IMG/VR virus record: IMGVR_UViG_3300035034_003571
Span: 1-64,000 of that record
From: a virus
Reading direction: 5' to 3' (one strand)
DNA: 64,000 bases
Part shown: positions 24,455 to 32,195 of the stretch, piece by piece
Layout of the letters: each line of letters begins with the position of its first letter
Position numbering within the stretch: position 1 is the first letter of the stretch
Translations under genes and position numbers: made by a program
The notes under the pieces: generated by a model
What the model saw: the letters and a program-made list of their open reading frames with translations, nothing else
Database searches by the model: none
Told to the model about the DNA's origin: nothing

Positions 24455-25294
24455 TTAGAAGGAACTGATTAATTTAATTAGCTCTTTTTGTGGAAAACAA
24501 TCAAATTTATCTTTTCTGACATTTGTATGAGTATATAGGCCGGGATATCCTTCTAATGCGTCTTGCTTTATTTCAAAAGGGGATTCTCCAACTTTACTTT
24601 TAGCATCATTAGTTTTTTTTCCAGAAACCCCATCTTCCGTTAATTTCATTCCTCTAGAATCTCTAAATCCATTTCTATTTAGCCACTTTTGAAGTTCTAA
24701 TACACTATTTGTACGTGGGATTCTTAGGTTACTTTTTATTATTTCCTGTTTTAATCCTCTAGATAAATCAATATCAAAGTCTTGGGATATCTTAAAAAGT
24801 AAAGTTTCTAAAGCCTCCAATTGAGCATCGGAATATTTATGATAATAGGTAAACCCTCTAAATTTGTCTCCTAATTCTACAACGTCTTTGTGATTTACTT
24901 CGGTTTTAACATAAGTAAAAAACCTTCCATCATTGGTTACTGTTAAAGGTCCATAGTTACATATTTCAATACCTATGCTTTTTTGGTTAAGAAATGTATT
25001 TTTTCTTGATTTAAGTCCTAAATGATGAGCCCAGTAAGATGGTCTAAATGCTTCGTAAACTACACCGTCCCATTTTGTTTCTCTAGGATTCCTAGTGCTT
25101 TTTCCTCCAATAACGTAGGAAGTTCCAACCCTGATCTTATTCCCACTTCTGCTTCTGTCTTTATTCCACCAATCTATTACCCAATCAGGTCTATGAGAAC
25201 CAGCAGTATGATGTAGATAAATAGTATCCTTTGGCGTACTATTAGGAAAGTATTCAGCATTCGGTAGATGTTTTTCTATAATTTTCAAACTCAT
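24455..25294 (-). CDS. Endolysin: N-acetylmuramoyl-L-alanine amidase with internal wall-binding insert
   Basis: About 279 residues from the ATG at 25294; a TTG directly upstream also fits. It is an Amidase_2/AmpD-type zinc amidase. The first ligands are in IYLHHTAGS (about 26-34). The later ligand pair is in YTHTNVRKDKFDCFPQ near the C-terminus (His about 256 and Cys about 266, ten apart as in AmpD). Between them, at about 195-232, lies a peptidoglycan-binding-like segment (LELQKWLNRNGF ... DGVSGKKTNDA), so the wall-binding unit is inserted inside the catalytic domain. It cleaves the amide between muramic acid and the stem peptide for lysis. No signal peptide is visible. A start-codon hairpin probably delays expression. 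Confidence 0.88.
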   Translation of the reverse strand: MSLKIIEKHLPNAEYFPNSTPKDTIYLHHTAGSHRPDWVIDWWNKDRSRSGNKIRVGTSYVIGGKSTRNPRETKWDGVVYEAFRPSYWAHHLGLKSRKNTFLNQKSIGIEICNYGPLTVTNDGRFFTYVKTEVNHKDVVELGDKFRGFTYYHKYSDAQLEALETLLFKISQDFDIDLSRGLKQEIIKSNLRIPRTNSVLELQKWLNRNGFRDSRGMKLTEDGVSGKKTNDAKSKVGESPFEIKQDALEGYPGLYTHTNVRKDKFDCFPQKELIKLISSF

Positions 25295-25331
25295 CAAGAT
25301 ATAGGTTATTTTTACCTATTATATATCTTGA
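25294..25331 (-). promoter_or_regulatory. Endolysin start hairpin with promoter element
   Basis: Inverted repeat 25294-25306 / 25314-25331: 13 pairs with a 5-nt bulge in the left arm. The right arm reaches the A of the AUG. The GATATATA element (25320-25327) lies in the left arm, so transcripts starting about 7 nt after it begin in the loop and cannot form the hairpin. The layout matches the T4 lysozyme gene. Confidence 0.7.
25320..25327 (-). promoter_or_regulatory. GATATATA element upstream of the endolysin
   Basis: Minus-strand GATATATA, 25 nt before the ATG at 25294, inside the left arm of the start hairpin. Confidence 0.6.
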
Positions 25332-25353
25332 CTAGCTTAAATTTAGAAGGGAT

Positions 25354-25575
25354 CTAAAAAATTCTGGAGGCTTTAAGGTACTTAGAAATTTCCAACTCTA
25401 GCATATCTGAAACCTCGTTAAATTCCAAATCCAGAATAGATGCTAATTTATTAATACAATCTACTCTGTCCAAACTTCCCCTAAATTCAGGATCTTTTTT
25501 TCTGGCTGTTATTTCCGAAGCAATTTCTTTACCTATTCTAGATAGCATTTCTTTACCTCTTTTATCTAAACTCAT
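25354..25575 (-). CDS. Hypothetical 73-residue protein
   Basis: A small, charged, all-helical protein with ATG start. I recognise no motif. It lies between the endolysin hairpin region and a bidirectional terminator, so it appears to start a new transcription unit. Confidence 0.5.
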   Translation of the reverse strand: MSLDKRGKEMLSRIGKEIASEITARKKDPEFRGSLDRVDCINKLASILDLEFNEVSDMLELEISKYLKASRIF

Positions 25576-25603
25576 ATGGATTATTTATTTTAACAAATAT
25601 AAT

Positions 25604-25640
25604 AAAAAAATCCCGTTCAGAATAATGAATGGGTTTTTTT
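25604..25640. terminator. Bidirectional intrinsic terminator
   Basis: Stem cccgttc (25612-25618) / gaatggg (25627-25633), with an A-run on the left and a T-run on the right. On the minus strand it ends the gene at 25653-26279. Confidence 0.8.
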
Positions 25641-25652
25641 ATTATATTATAT

Positions 25653-26279
25653 TTATTTAGATGCGTCCACGATGGTTTCAATCATTCTATTTAAATATGA
25701 ATCATATTTTGGATCTGGTTTTGGCATTCCACCAAACATATACATATTTTCTAAAGCCAGCTTAGCAACTTTTCTTAGATTTTCGTCGTTTTCATTTAGA
25801 ATATTTTCAGATTCTTTTAAAGGTTGATTCTTTTTCATTGCTTCTATAAAAGATCCTATGTCGGATATGATAGAAAGCTTTTTCTTCTTTTTCCCTTTGC
25901 TTTTTTTAGCTGCTGGGGTTCCAACAGTTAAATTATCGAATCTATCACCAGATCCTGGAGATCCGTCGACTCCAGGAGAAGCAACATCACCCATTCCAGG
26001 GGTTGATCCTAAACTAGCGAATCCACCTCCGGATGCTGGCGGTGCTGCAGGTGCCCCACCTTCCATTTCTGCTATTTCGTCATCGCTACAAAATCCGCAA
26101 TCTTCCATAAATGATTTCAGTTCGGATTTTTCTACACAATATTTATTTTCTTCTAACCAAGAATTTAGCTCAGTAAGGAAGTCATTTTCACTTTCCTCCA
26201 TGGGCATTATATCTTGTTCGTGGTCTTTAACACTAACTAGCGTTTTGCCTTTAGTTGAATCTCCTGTTGGGTAAAACAT
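25653..26279 (-). CDS. Hypothetical protein with Gly/Pro/Ala-rich linker
   Basis: 208 residues. An acidic helical N-terminal domain (1-75) contains CGFCSDDEIAEME. A flexible linker (about 76-125) is rich in Gly, Ala, Pro and Ser. A lysine patch (KKSKGKKKKK) and a helical C-terminal domain follow. The build suggests a two-domain adaptor or scaffold-like protein. No family is recognised. It is the last gene before a terminator. Confidence 0.6.
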   Translation of the reverse strand: MFYPTGDSTKGKTLVSVKDHEQDIMPMEESENDFLTELNSWLEENKYCVEKSELKSFMEDCGFCSDDEIAEMEGGAPAAPPASGGGFASLGSTPGMGDVASPGVDGSPGSGDRFDNLTVGTPAAKKSKGKKKKKLSIISDIGSFIEAMKKNQPLKESENILNENDENLRKVAKLALENMYMFGGMPKPDPKYDSYLNRMIETIVDASK

Positions 26280-26284
26280 ATTTA

Positions 26285-26515
26285 TTATTTATTTTTTTGT
26301 AGTACTTCGTTTCTGAAAATACTAGACTTTTTTCCTTTAGAATCAGATATTATATATCCAATAACGTCTCCTCCATTATTAGTAACATTTTCTATTACCT
26401 TTCCTGATTTAGCTTTGGTAGTTAAAATATTCATACCAACTAGATCGTGGTCTGGATTTTTAAGTCCATCGCTGAATCTTACTGAAGTCTTTACTATATT
26501 ATTACAACCACACAT
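26285..26515 (-). CDS. Hypothetical 76-residue protein
   Basis: A small, mostly beta protein with CGCNN near the N-terminus and glycine-containing turns (NNGGDVIGYI). Its ATG overlaps the upstream stop as TAATG, so it is translationally coupled to the DUF5661-like gene. No domain is recognised. Confidence 0.6.
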   Translation of the reverse strand: MCGCNNIVKTSVRFSDGLKNPDHDLVGMNILTTKAKSGKVIENVTNNGGDVIGYIISDSKGKKSSIFRNEVLQKNK

Positions 26516-27543
26516 TACCTAAAATCTCCTCTGTTTTCTTTCCTTCTGAGGTATTGCCAAAGGTAAAGCAGACCTTTCTTATACTCTTTGGGAGTGCTGA
26601 AATTTGAAGGGAATTTTTTAATTACGTTTCCACTCCCCTCTGGAACCTCTTTCCCCTTTTCAGGGTTATACCTTCTTACTACTCCTGTCGGATGTACCGT
26701 ATAGAATACGTTATCATGACCTATTTCTTTTTGCTTATTTTTAGTTCTCTCAAACTTCATTGTATTATTAAGCTCCTGTTGATGTGAAGTATCTTCCTTA
26801 AATCCTAGTTCTAGTAACTGCTCATATTCCTTGGTCTTCCTAACCATATCCAGATTAAGATCCTTTCTAGTTTCTTCTTTATACTCGGATTTTGGTTTAT
26901 ATCTTTTACCTTCACTTAGCCAATCTCTATAATCTTTTAAATTTTCCAAGTTTTTTTTACCTCTTTTTTCTTTTTTCGCATCAACGTCCAGATATGGTCG
27001 AATTTTAGAATCCTCGTCTTCCTCCATTGATGAAAGCTTTTCGTAATATTTAGGGTCTTCAAATATATGATCCGCTGCAATCTCTTTAGCTACCTCCTTA
27101 TCATCAGTGTGCTCTAATTCTACTTTAATTCCATCCTCAAATGCTACTCTTATATCAATAACATCCAAACCATGCTTTTTAGCTAGGGCCTTCATAGTCA
27201 TTCCGTCAGCTAATCCACCTTTAAGTATTTCAGGTTTGATTTCTTTCTGTCTTTCCATATCGTTCCACTCTTCTCTAGAAATATCTCCCATACTTTCTTT
27301 CAGGTGTAATTTTTTATATTTCTTTTTCATTTGAGTTTTTGACATAGGTTTTTTATTCATATCCCAGGAAGTATCGGGATTTGCAATTTTGGCTTTATTT
27401 TTCTGCCAATCACCAAAAAGACCCATCCACCTATTATAAGCTTTCCCTACCATTTTAAATCCAGTATCCCCCGGCTGTATAGCAACCGGGGATACTGGTG
27501 GTAAATAACCTTTAGTTTCTGGACTCTTTTTCTTTTTGGACAT
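26515..27543 (-). CDS. DUF5661-containing protein
   Basis: A 342-residue basic protein. Residues about 104-172 match the DUF5661 pattern: GLADGMTMKALAKKHG, then GIKVELEHT and EIAADHIFEDPKYYEKL. The family occurs in phages and bacteria and has no established function. The flanks are lysine-rich, with a C-terminal conserved-looking part (VFYTVHPTGVVRRY). It is coupled by TAATG at both ends to small neighbours. A nucleic-acid-associated role is possible given the charge, but is not shown. Confidence 0.65.
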   Translation of the reverse strand: MSKKKKSPETKGYLPPVSPVAIQPGDTGFKMVGKAYNRWMGLFGDWQKNKAKIANPDTSWDMNKKPMSKTQMKKKYKKLHLKESMGDISREEWNDMERQKEIKPEILKGGLADGMTMKALAKKHGLDVIDIRVAFEDGIKVELEHTDDKEVAKEIAADHIFEDPKYYEKLSSMEEDEDSKIRPYLDVDAKKEKRGKKNLENLKDYRDWLSEGKRYKPKSEYKEETRKDLNLDMVRKTKEYEQLLELGFKEDTSHQQELNNTMKFERTKNKQKEIGHDNVFYTVHPTGVVRRYNPEKGKEVPEGSGNVIKKFPSNFSTPKEYKKGLLYLWQYLRRKENRGDFR

Positions 27544-27752
27544 TAGTCTAGTACTGCCTCTATTTTTGTTTTAGTTAATTGGGTAGTTTCGTATGATGAA
27601 ACAGAATCGCTAAGATATTCAGATAATTTCTTTTCCGCTTCTATTACGTCCTGAGCTGGTACTAAAAATACCCCCTTAGTAACGATATCCGCTCCTGTTC
27701 TTTGATTTGTCTCGCCCGTAGCGAAATCTACTTTAGCTGTATAATATGCCAT
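27543..27752 (-). CDS. Small DUF4494-like protein
   Basis: 69 residues with the layout of phage DUF4494 proteins: a first strand YYTAKVDF, a hairpin containing a Gly, then FLVPAQDVIEAEKKLSEYL and a final strand KTKIEAVLD. The function is unknown. It is the first gene of a short coupled run (27752 to 26285), preceded by a terminator and a GATATATA element placed back to back. Confidence 0.5.
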   Translation of the reverse strand: MAYYTAKVDFATGETNQRTGADIVTKGVFLVPAQDVIEAEKKLSEYLSDSVSSYETTQLTKTKIEAVLD

Positions 27753-27779
27753 TTTAATTCTTGTTTTAAATAGTTATTG

Positions 27780-27787
27780 TATATATC
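27780..27787 (-). promoter_or_regulatory. GATATATA element directly after a terminator
   Basis: Minus-strand GATATATA, 27 nt before the ATG at 27752. It begins at the base right after the terminator T-run. Confidence 0.6.
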
Positions 27788-27818
27788 AAAAAAAAGGACA
27801 GAATAATTTATTCTGTCC
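27788..27818 (-). terminator. Terminator of the histone-like gene
   Basis: Near-perfect hairpin ggacagaataa (27796-27806) / ttattctgtcc (27808-27818), followed on the minus strand by eight T's (27795-27788). It ends the transcript of the Hc1-like gene. Confidence 0.9.
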
Positions 27819-27841
27819 CGTTATTATTTAAGAATAAGCAA

Positions 27842-28018
27842 TTACGCGTTATTCTTAGCAGTCTGTACTTCAACTCTAAGATCCTGAGCTAGTTTTTTTA
27901 CTTCCTGCATTGCTTGCCTTACTCTCGTACCAGCACTTTTGTTTCCGTTACTTGAAAACTTATCAACATCGGCTTGAGTCGAGTCTAGTAAAGCTTTCAT
28001 TCTTTCAAATGTTTCCAT
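27842..28018 (-). CDS. Histone H1-like protein (Hc1 family)
   Basis: A 58-residue ORF from the ATG at 28018 to the TAA at 27842-27844. It reads METFERMKALLDSTQADVDK, then KFSSNGNKSAGTRVRQAM, QEVKKLAQDLRVEVQTAK and NNA. The GN-x-x-AGTR-x-R-x-A-x-Q-x-x-K-x-LAQ-x-x-R pattern is that of the small Hc1-like histones common in Bacteroidota. It would bind DNA and may compact phage DNA or affect host nucleoid structure. It has its own strong terminator and no upstream coupling, so it is an independent unit. It is the best single pointer to the host phylum. Confidence 0.85.
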   Translation of the reverse strand: METFERMKALLDSTQADVDKFSSNGNKSAGTRVRQAMQEVKKLAQDLRVEVQTAKNNA

Positions 28019-28080
28019 AATCTTTTTTTATTAATTAATATATTTGGATTTATTATATGACTATTAAAATAAAAAGTTCC

Positions 28081-30696
28081 CTATCTTGCTAATAATATAA
28101 GGTTTTCGTGAGATCCTTGTTGGATATTCCATTCCTCACCTAGATAAGAAATAGCTATAGACTTCATATATTCTATATAATCGCCGTCGAAATCAAGATT
28201 GTCTTGAAGCTCGTCATATATTCTGGTTACCTTAGGTTCATCTTCCAAGTGATCTAATATACATTTAGAAATACTGTGGTATATTCTAGAAACCTCAGAT
28301 TCAGTTACTTCAATCTTATTCTTATTTAATAAAGGAGGCTCACCGGTTCCCCTAGAAAGGTCTTGCATTTTTTCTAAGGACATTTCATTCATTCCCATAA
28401 CAAAGTAAGAATTTTTAGGGCCCTCTATAGCTTCATACTCAGAATAGTTACCTATCTGAAGGTGAATTCCGAGTTCGCCGTCTTCTTTTTCGTCTCTATC
28501 TATTATAAAAAAATAATGTACCCGATCATCGTCTTTAATTTTAAAAAATGGGCTGGTACCAAATCCACTAGCCTCTTCTAGGTTATGATCCTTAAAGCTA
28601 ATAGTGTTTCTATTTTTCTTGAACGTATTAAAATCTGATACTATTTTTCCCATTTTATTAATTTGCTTTTTGCTTTCCTCTTTAGATATAGGCTTTCCTA
28701 AAAAGGAAGCTAGATCTTGCATTTGTTCTATTGTTTCGTTAAGAAGCAATGTTGGATCTATATTATTTTCTACTTCATTAACATTAACCTTAACCATTGG
28801 GGATAACATATTAAATAAGGAAGAGATTTCCGGAGTTACTAATTTTTTAAATCCGCTAAAATTGTCGTCAGCTAATTTAGTTCTAACTTCAGTCCCTGAA
28901 GTTTTTCTAGGGGTTTTGAATATTTTAAACTTTTCTCCTACTAATCCAGAAATGTCAGTATTTTTTAAATAATCAAGTTGCTTTTTATAATCTTCTTCCC
29001 GATCTTCTCCGCATCCAAGTAAATTTATTTTATATCCTTTAGAATCCAATTCTTCTATAACGCTTCCTAAAAACCCTCTATTGAATACAGAAAATTCCTT
29101 TATAGCATCATTCTCTCTTTTAACTGATTCCATGTATTTATTTACTGTATCAAGATCGAATGGAGATTTTCCAGATTTATTATGTCCTGGATGTACTACA
29201 GCTACATAAGTATCCAATTCATTTTCCTCTTTCATAGCTTTAGCCATTTCCAGATGTCCTTTATGGAATGGTTGCATTCTTCCTATGATTAAGTTTATTC
29301 CATTTTTAGATTTGGTTTGCTCTTTATAACTTTCGTCCTGGTCTTCTATGGTTTCTATTGCGTCCCTAAATTCATTAAAGGAATAAAATATCCCATCATT
29401 ATCTAGTTCGTCTTCATCTTCATCTTCTTCAGTTACATATTCAACTTTATTATCAAGAAAATTACTTTGGAACGTAGAAAAGGAAGGGATTTCAGATTCT
29501 TTTACACCTTCGGGTTTTTCCTTTTTCTCTATATAGGAATTTATTTTATTTACTACCCCGTTAAAGTGCTCTACAACTTCCTTTGTAATTATTCCACCTG
29601 CTCTTTTTCTTATCTTTCTAAAGGAATTAAGCATTAATTTAAATAAAGACTCGTAAGAATCGTCTTTTTTAATTAGTTCTTCTACCCTTTCATCTTTTAA
29701 GCTATCTCTATTTAATCTAAATTCTTCCCTTTTTAAATAATCGGGTTCTTGAAAATCTATATCTTTATATTTTTCACCATATTCAGAAAGAAATTCAACG
29801 AAAACATCTGACATAAAAGAAACATACCTTTCGTCCTCTTTATTTCCCTCTAATTTAAATGATCTGATTCCTCTTTCCAATAGGAAATTCATAACATCCA
29901 TCAAAGCTATCCCTAAATAATCACTAGGTTTTTTCCTAATATTATCTTTAGATTTCTGTTTAGCAACCGCAGTAAAAACAGGATCAACCATTTTAGCTAA
30001 AACCGGTTCTTCGTTATCTTCTAATTCACCAAATCTAAAAACTATACCCTCTATAGCTTTATCTATATTATCATTCAAAGCGGTTTTATCCAATTCTGGG
30101 TTTAATACCCCAAGTATGAAAGAAACGAAGCTATCGGTCTTAAATTTTTCAACCAATCTAGAAAAAGGAGTTTCTAAAAATTCTAATATTCTATTTTTTT
30201 GTGTATCGTTAAGTTTACCCTGAAATATTATCGGAGGCCTTTCAACACCTAGTAAATCCGCAAAGTTATCAAGTTCACCTTTATCTTGTATGGTTTTTTC
30301 TACTTTACCTAAATCATTTTTTACATGTACGTAAGAAAGAATGAGATTATTTTTAGGTAATCTATCATAAGAAATCTCGACTGGTTTTAAATTAGAAAAG
30401 TATTCTAGCCCAAATCTCCATCCTCTAGGGATTTTTTCTATTATACGAGGAGATAAAGATTCTAAATAATTTATAGGCTTTTCGTAATATTTGGAAATAG
30501 TACGATCTACCATAGTTATAGGACTTTTCTGATTCTTCTTATAATATTTAAATTTCCCAGAATCCCTATCCCGCTCGAAATTAAATGAAGATCCGTCCAT
30601 TTTTTCATTAACAGTAACAAAAGAATCGAAAAGTTTCTCTACGAAATTTTTACCCTTTTTGTTGTAAATATCATATAAATGATTTATTCCCGCCAT
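28081..30696 (-). CDS. Nucleic-acid ligase-like domain fused to NMN adenylyltransferase
   Basis: 871 residues, at least three parts. Residues 1-255 carry the nucleotidyltransferase motifs of RNA/DNA ligases: motif I EKMDGSS (K32), motif III RFGLEYF (94-100), motif IV EGIVFRF (216-222) and motif V-like LAKMV...KQKSK (233-250). Residues 260-460 are helical and end in an acidic stretch. Residues 466-625 are an NMNAT/NadM-type cytidylyltransferase-like domain with GRMQPFHKGH (472-481) and the TSGTEVR signature (599-605). Residues 640-871 form an unrecognised C-terminal domain. The two halves could handle AMP/NAD chemistry in concert. The substrate of the ligase is unknown. Confidence 0.8.
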   Translation of the reverse strand: MAGINHLYDIYNKKGKNFVEKLFDSFVTVNEKMDGSSFNFERDRDSGKFKYYKKNQKSPITMVDRTISKYYEKPINYLESLSPRIIEKIPRGWRFGLEYFSNLKPVEISYDRLPKNNLILSYVHVKNDLGKVEKTIQDKGELDNFADLLGVERPPIIFQGKLNDTQKNRILEFLETPFSRLVEKFKTDSFVSFILGVLNPELDKTALNDNIDKAIEGIVFRFGELEDNEEPVLAKMVDPVFTAVAKQKSKDNIRKKPSDYLGIALMDVMNFLLERGIRSFKLEGNKEDERYVSFMSDVFVEFLSEYGEKYKDIDFQEPDYLKREEFRLNRDSLKDERVEELIKKDDSYESLFKLMLNSFRKIRKRAGGIITKEVVEHFNGVVNKINSYIEKKEKPEGVKESEIPSFSTFQSNFLDNKVEYVTEEDEDEDELDNDGIFYSFNEFRDAIETIEDQDESYKEQTKSKNGINLIIGRMQPFHKGHLEMAKAMKEENELDTYVAVVHPGHNKSGKSPFDLDTVNKYMESVKRENDAIKEFSVFNRGFLGSVIEELDSKGYKINLLGCGEDREEDYKKQLDYLKNTDISGLVGEKFKIFKTPRKTSGTEVRTKLADDNFSGFKKLVTPEISSLFNMLSPMVKVNVNEVENNIDPTLLLNETIEQMQDLASFLGKPISKEESKKQINKMGKIVSDFNTFKKNRNTISFKDHNLEEASGFGTSPFFKIKDDDRVHYFFIIDRDEKEDGELGIHLQIGNYSEYEAIEGPKNSYFVMGMNEMSLEKMQDLSRGTGEPPLLNKNKIEVTESEVSRIYHSISKCILDHLEDEPKVTRIYDELQDNLDFDGDYIEYMKSIAISYLGEEWNIQQGSHENLILLAR

Positions 30697-30713
30697 TAAG
30701 CTAGTTTTATAGT

Positions 30714-31214
30714 TTATATCGAACGAGTGTCCGAGTATTTTTTTAATATTCCTTTAGCATACTCAGACCACATTTTTTCATCCGCAGTTGCATTTTTATC
30801 TAATCTATCAAAATTATAATGATCGCCAAACCTTTTCTTTCCCTTAGTTTTAAATTCATTATAGACTTTTTCTATTTCAGAATCTTGATATGATTTATTA
30901 TTAGCTAGGTTTTCTTTTGCCCATCTATCTATATTCTTTCTCTTATTTCGATGATAGTAATTATAATCTCTTCTATCCTCTACCCAATCCATACCAAAGT
31001 CACGAGAAATACTTTTTCCAACCTTAGCTATAGATTTTAAAATATTACCCAAAAAAGCTATAGTAGCATCTTCAGTAGAATCGTCTCCAGTTCTAGAAAA
31101 TTGTATCCTATCTCCTCCTCTATCAATATTCTGGAGAAATGACTGGAAAGTACTTGGTTTATTACTTTCGTTTATATAATGAGAATGCTCATTAAAATCT
31201 CTCAAATTTTCCAT
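30714..31214 (-). CDS. Hypothetical basic 166-residue protein
   Basis: It starts MENLRDFNEHSHYINES, a loose match to the capsid-targeting-like N-termini (F followed by INE). The C-terminal half is basic and rich in aromatic residues (RDYNYYHRNKRKNIDRW). No domain is recognised. If the N-terminal peptide is a real targeting signal, this would be a small internal DNA-associated head protein. A GATATATA element lies 21 nt upstream. Confidence 0.6.
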   Translation of the reverse strand: MENLRDFNEHSHYINESNKPSTFQSFLQNIDRGGDRIQFSRTGDDSTEDATIAFLGNILKSIAKVGKSISRDFGMDWVEDRRDYNYYHRNKRKNIDRWAKENLANNKSYQDSEIEKVYNEFKTKGKKRFGDHYNFDRLDKNATADEKMWSEYAKGILKKYSDTRSI

Positions 31215-31235
31215 CTATTCAATTCTAATTTTATG

Positions 31236-31243
31236 TATATATC
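31236..31243 (-). promoter_or_regulatory. GATATATA element upstream of the 166-residue protein
   Basis: Minus-strand GATATATA, 21 nt before the ATG at 31214, just after the uvsW C-half stop. Confidence 0.55.
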
Positions 31244-31256
31244 AAAAAAATGATAA

Positions 31257-32195
31257 CTATAGTTTTACTTTATAAATTTTATAGTCAAACATCTCCTTTT
31301 TATAGATATCTATTCTCGCTTTACTGTGCTTCATTAGATAGTTTTCAAATTTCCTAGTGCTAAAATCGTCAACAAAATCTATTACATTAACAAATTCCTT
31401 ACCCTCCATCTTCCGCATTCCCCTACCTAAACTTTGCTTTATGAGTACCTCACTTTTATATGATTCAACCAAATAAATATTATGTATATTGTTAATAGAA
31501 ATTCCTGTAGAAAATGTACCATATGTAGCAACTAAAACTTTATTGCTACCCGTTCCCATTCTATTTTTATACTCTTCCCTTAAATTTTCACTAGTTTCTC
31601 CTTCTACGTAAAATGCTTCTTTTTCAGCATTTTTTTCTCTTAATAAATTCCATATTTGTTTTCCATATTCATCTTTAACTGACTGGAAAAGCACTAGTGA
31701 ATTTTTAGTAGATCTAGATATCATATCCACGATATAATTCAACCTTTCTCTACTTTGAATAACTAATTTTCTTTCAATGTTATAAAGATCGTTACCTTCT
31801 AAATCATTAGAACCATTTTTTAGATCGGCTAGTTTTTCTTTATATTCTTTACTAAGCCAATCCATCTGGACAATCTTAATATTAACCGGAGTAGCATGAT
31901 TTTGTTCAAAAAGGAATTTTGGAGAGATTTCAACTATTAAAGGTCCCAAAAATTGTTGGATAGTTAAATGGTCAGCAGAATCTCTTTTTGTTAGGGTTCC
32001 AGTTAATCCGAACCTCCATTCAGAGTGCATGCACTTGGATATAATTTTTTTGATAGACATCGAATTGGTCTGATGACAATTACTAACCAACACTTCATTA
32101 GCTATATAATTATGATTTTTATTATCTGGCGATTTTATTCTTAGATTATAAACATCTCCCGAATAGTCAATTTTTTTAATGCTTTTAATTTTCAT
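31257..32195 (-). CDS. uvsW: UvsW helicase, C-terminal part with C-intein
   Basis: 312 residues. Residues 1-39 are a C-intein ending VLVSN (Ser instead of the usual His before the final Asn). The extein starts CHQTNS, the second half of the DECH box. It continues with motif III GLTGT (63-67), a second RecA-like domain and motif VI QSLGRGMRK. Together with 235 N-terminal extein residues this gives 508 residues, close to T4 UvsW (503). UvsW unwinds R-loops and branched DNA and helps switch replication from origin to recombination mode. The start overlaps the endonuclease stop as ATGA. Confidence 0.93.
   Translation of the reverse strand: MKIKSIKKIDYSGDVYNLRIKSPDNKNHNYIANEVLVSNCHQTNSMSIKKIISKCMHSEWRFGLTGTLTKRDSADHLTIQQFLGPLIVEISPKFLFEQNHATPVNIKIVQMDWLSKEYKEKLADLKNGSNDLEGNDLYNIERKLVIQSRERLNYIVDMISRSTKNSLVLFQSVKDEYGKQIWNLLREKNAEKEAFYVEGETSENLREEYKNRMGTGSNKVLVATYGTFSTGISINNIHNIYLVESYKSEVLIKQSLGRGMRKMEGKEFVNVIDFVDDFSTRKFENYLMKHSKARIDIYKKEMFDYKIYKVKL
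32079..32195 (-). mobile_element. Split intein, C-terminal half (UvsW)
   Basis: 39 residues starting MKIKSIKKI, with NHNYIANEVLVSN at the end and +1 Cys. The penultimate residue is Ser rather than His, which may slow Asn cyclisation. The N partner is 33026-33313. Confidence 0.9.
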
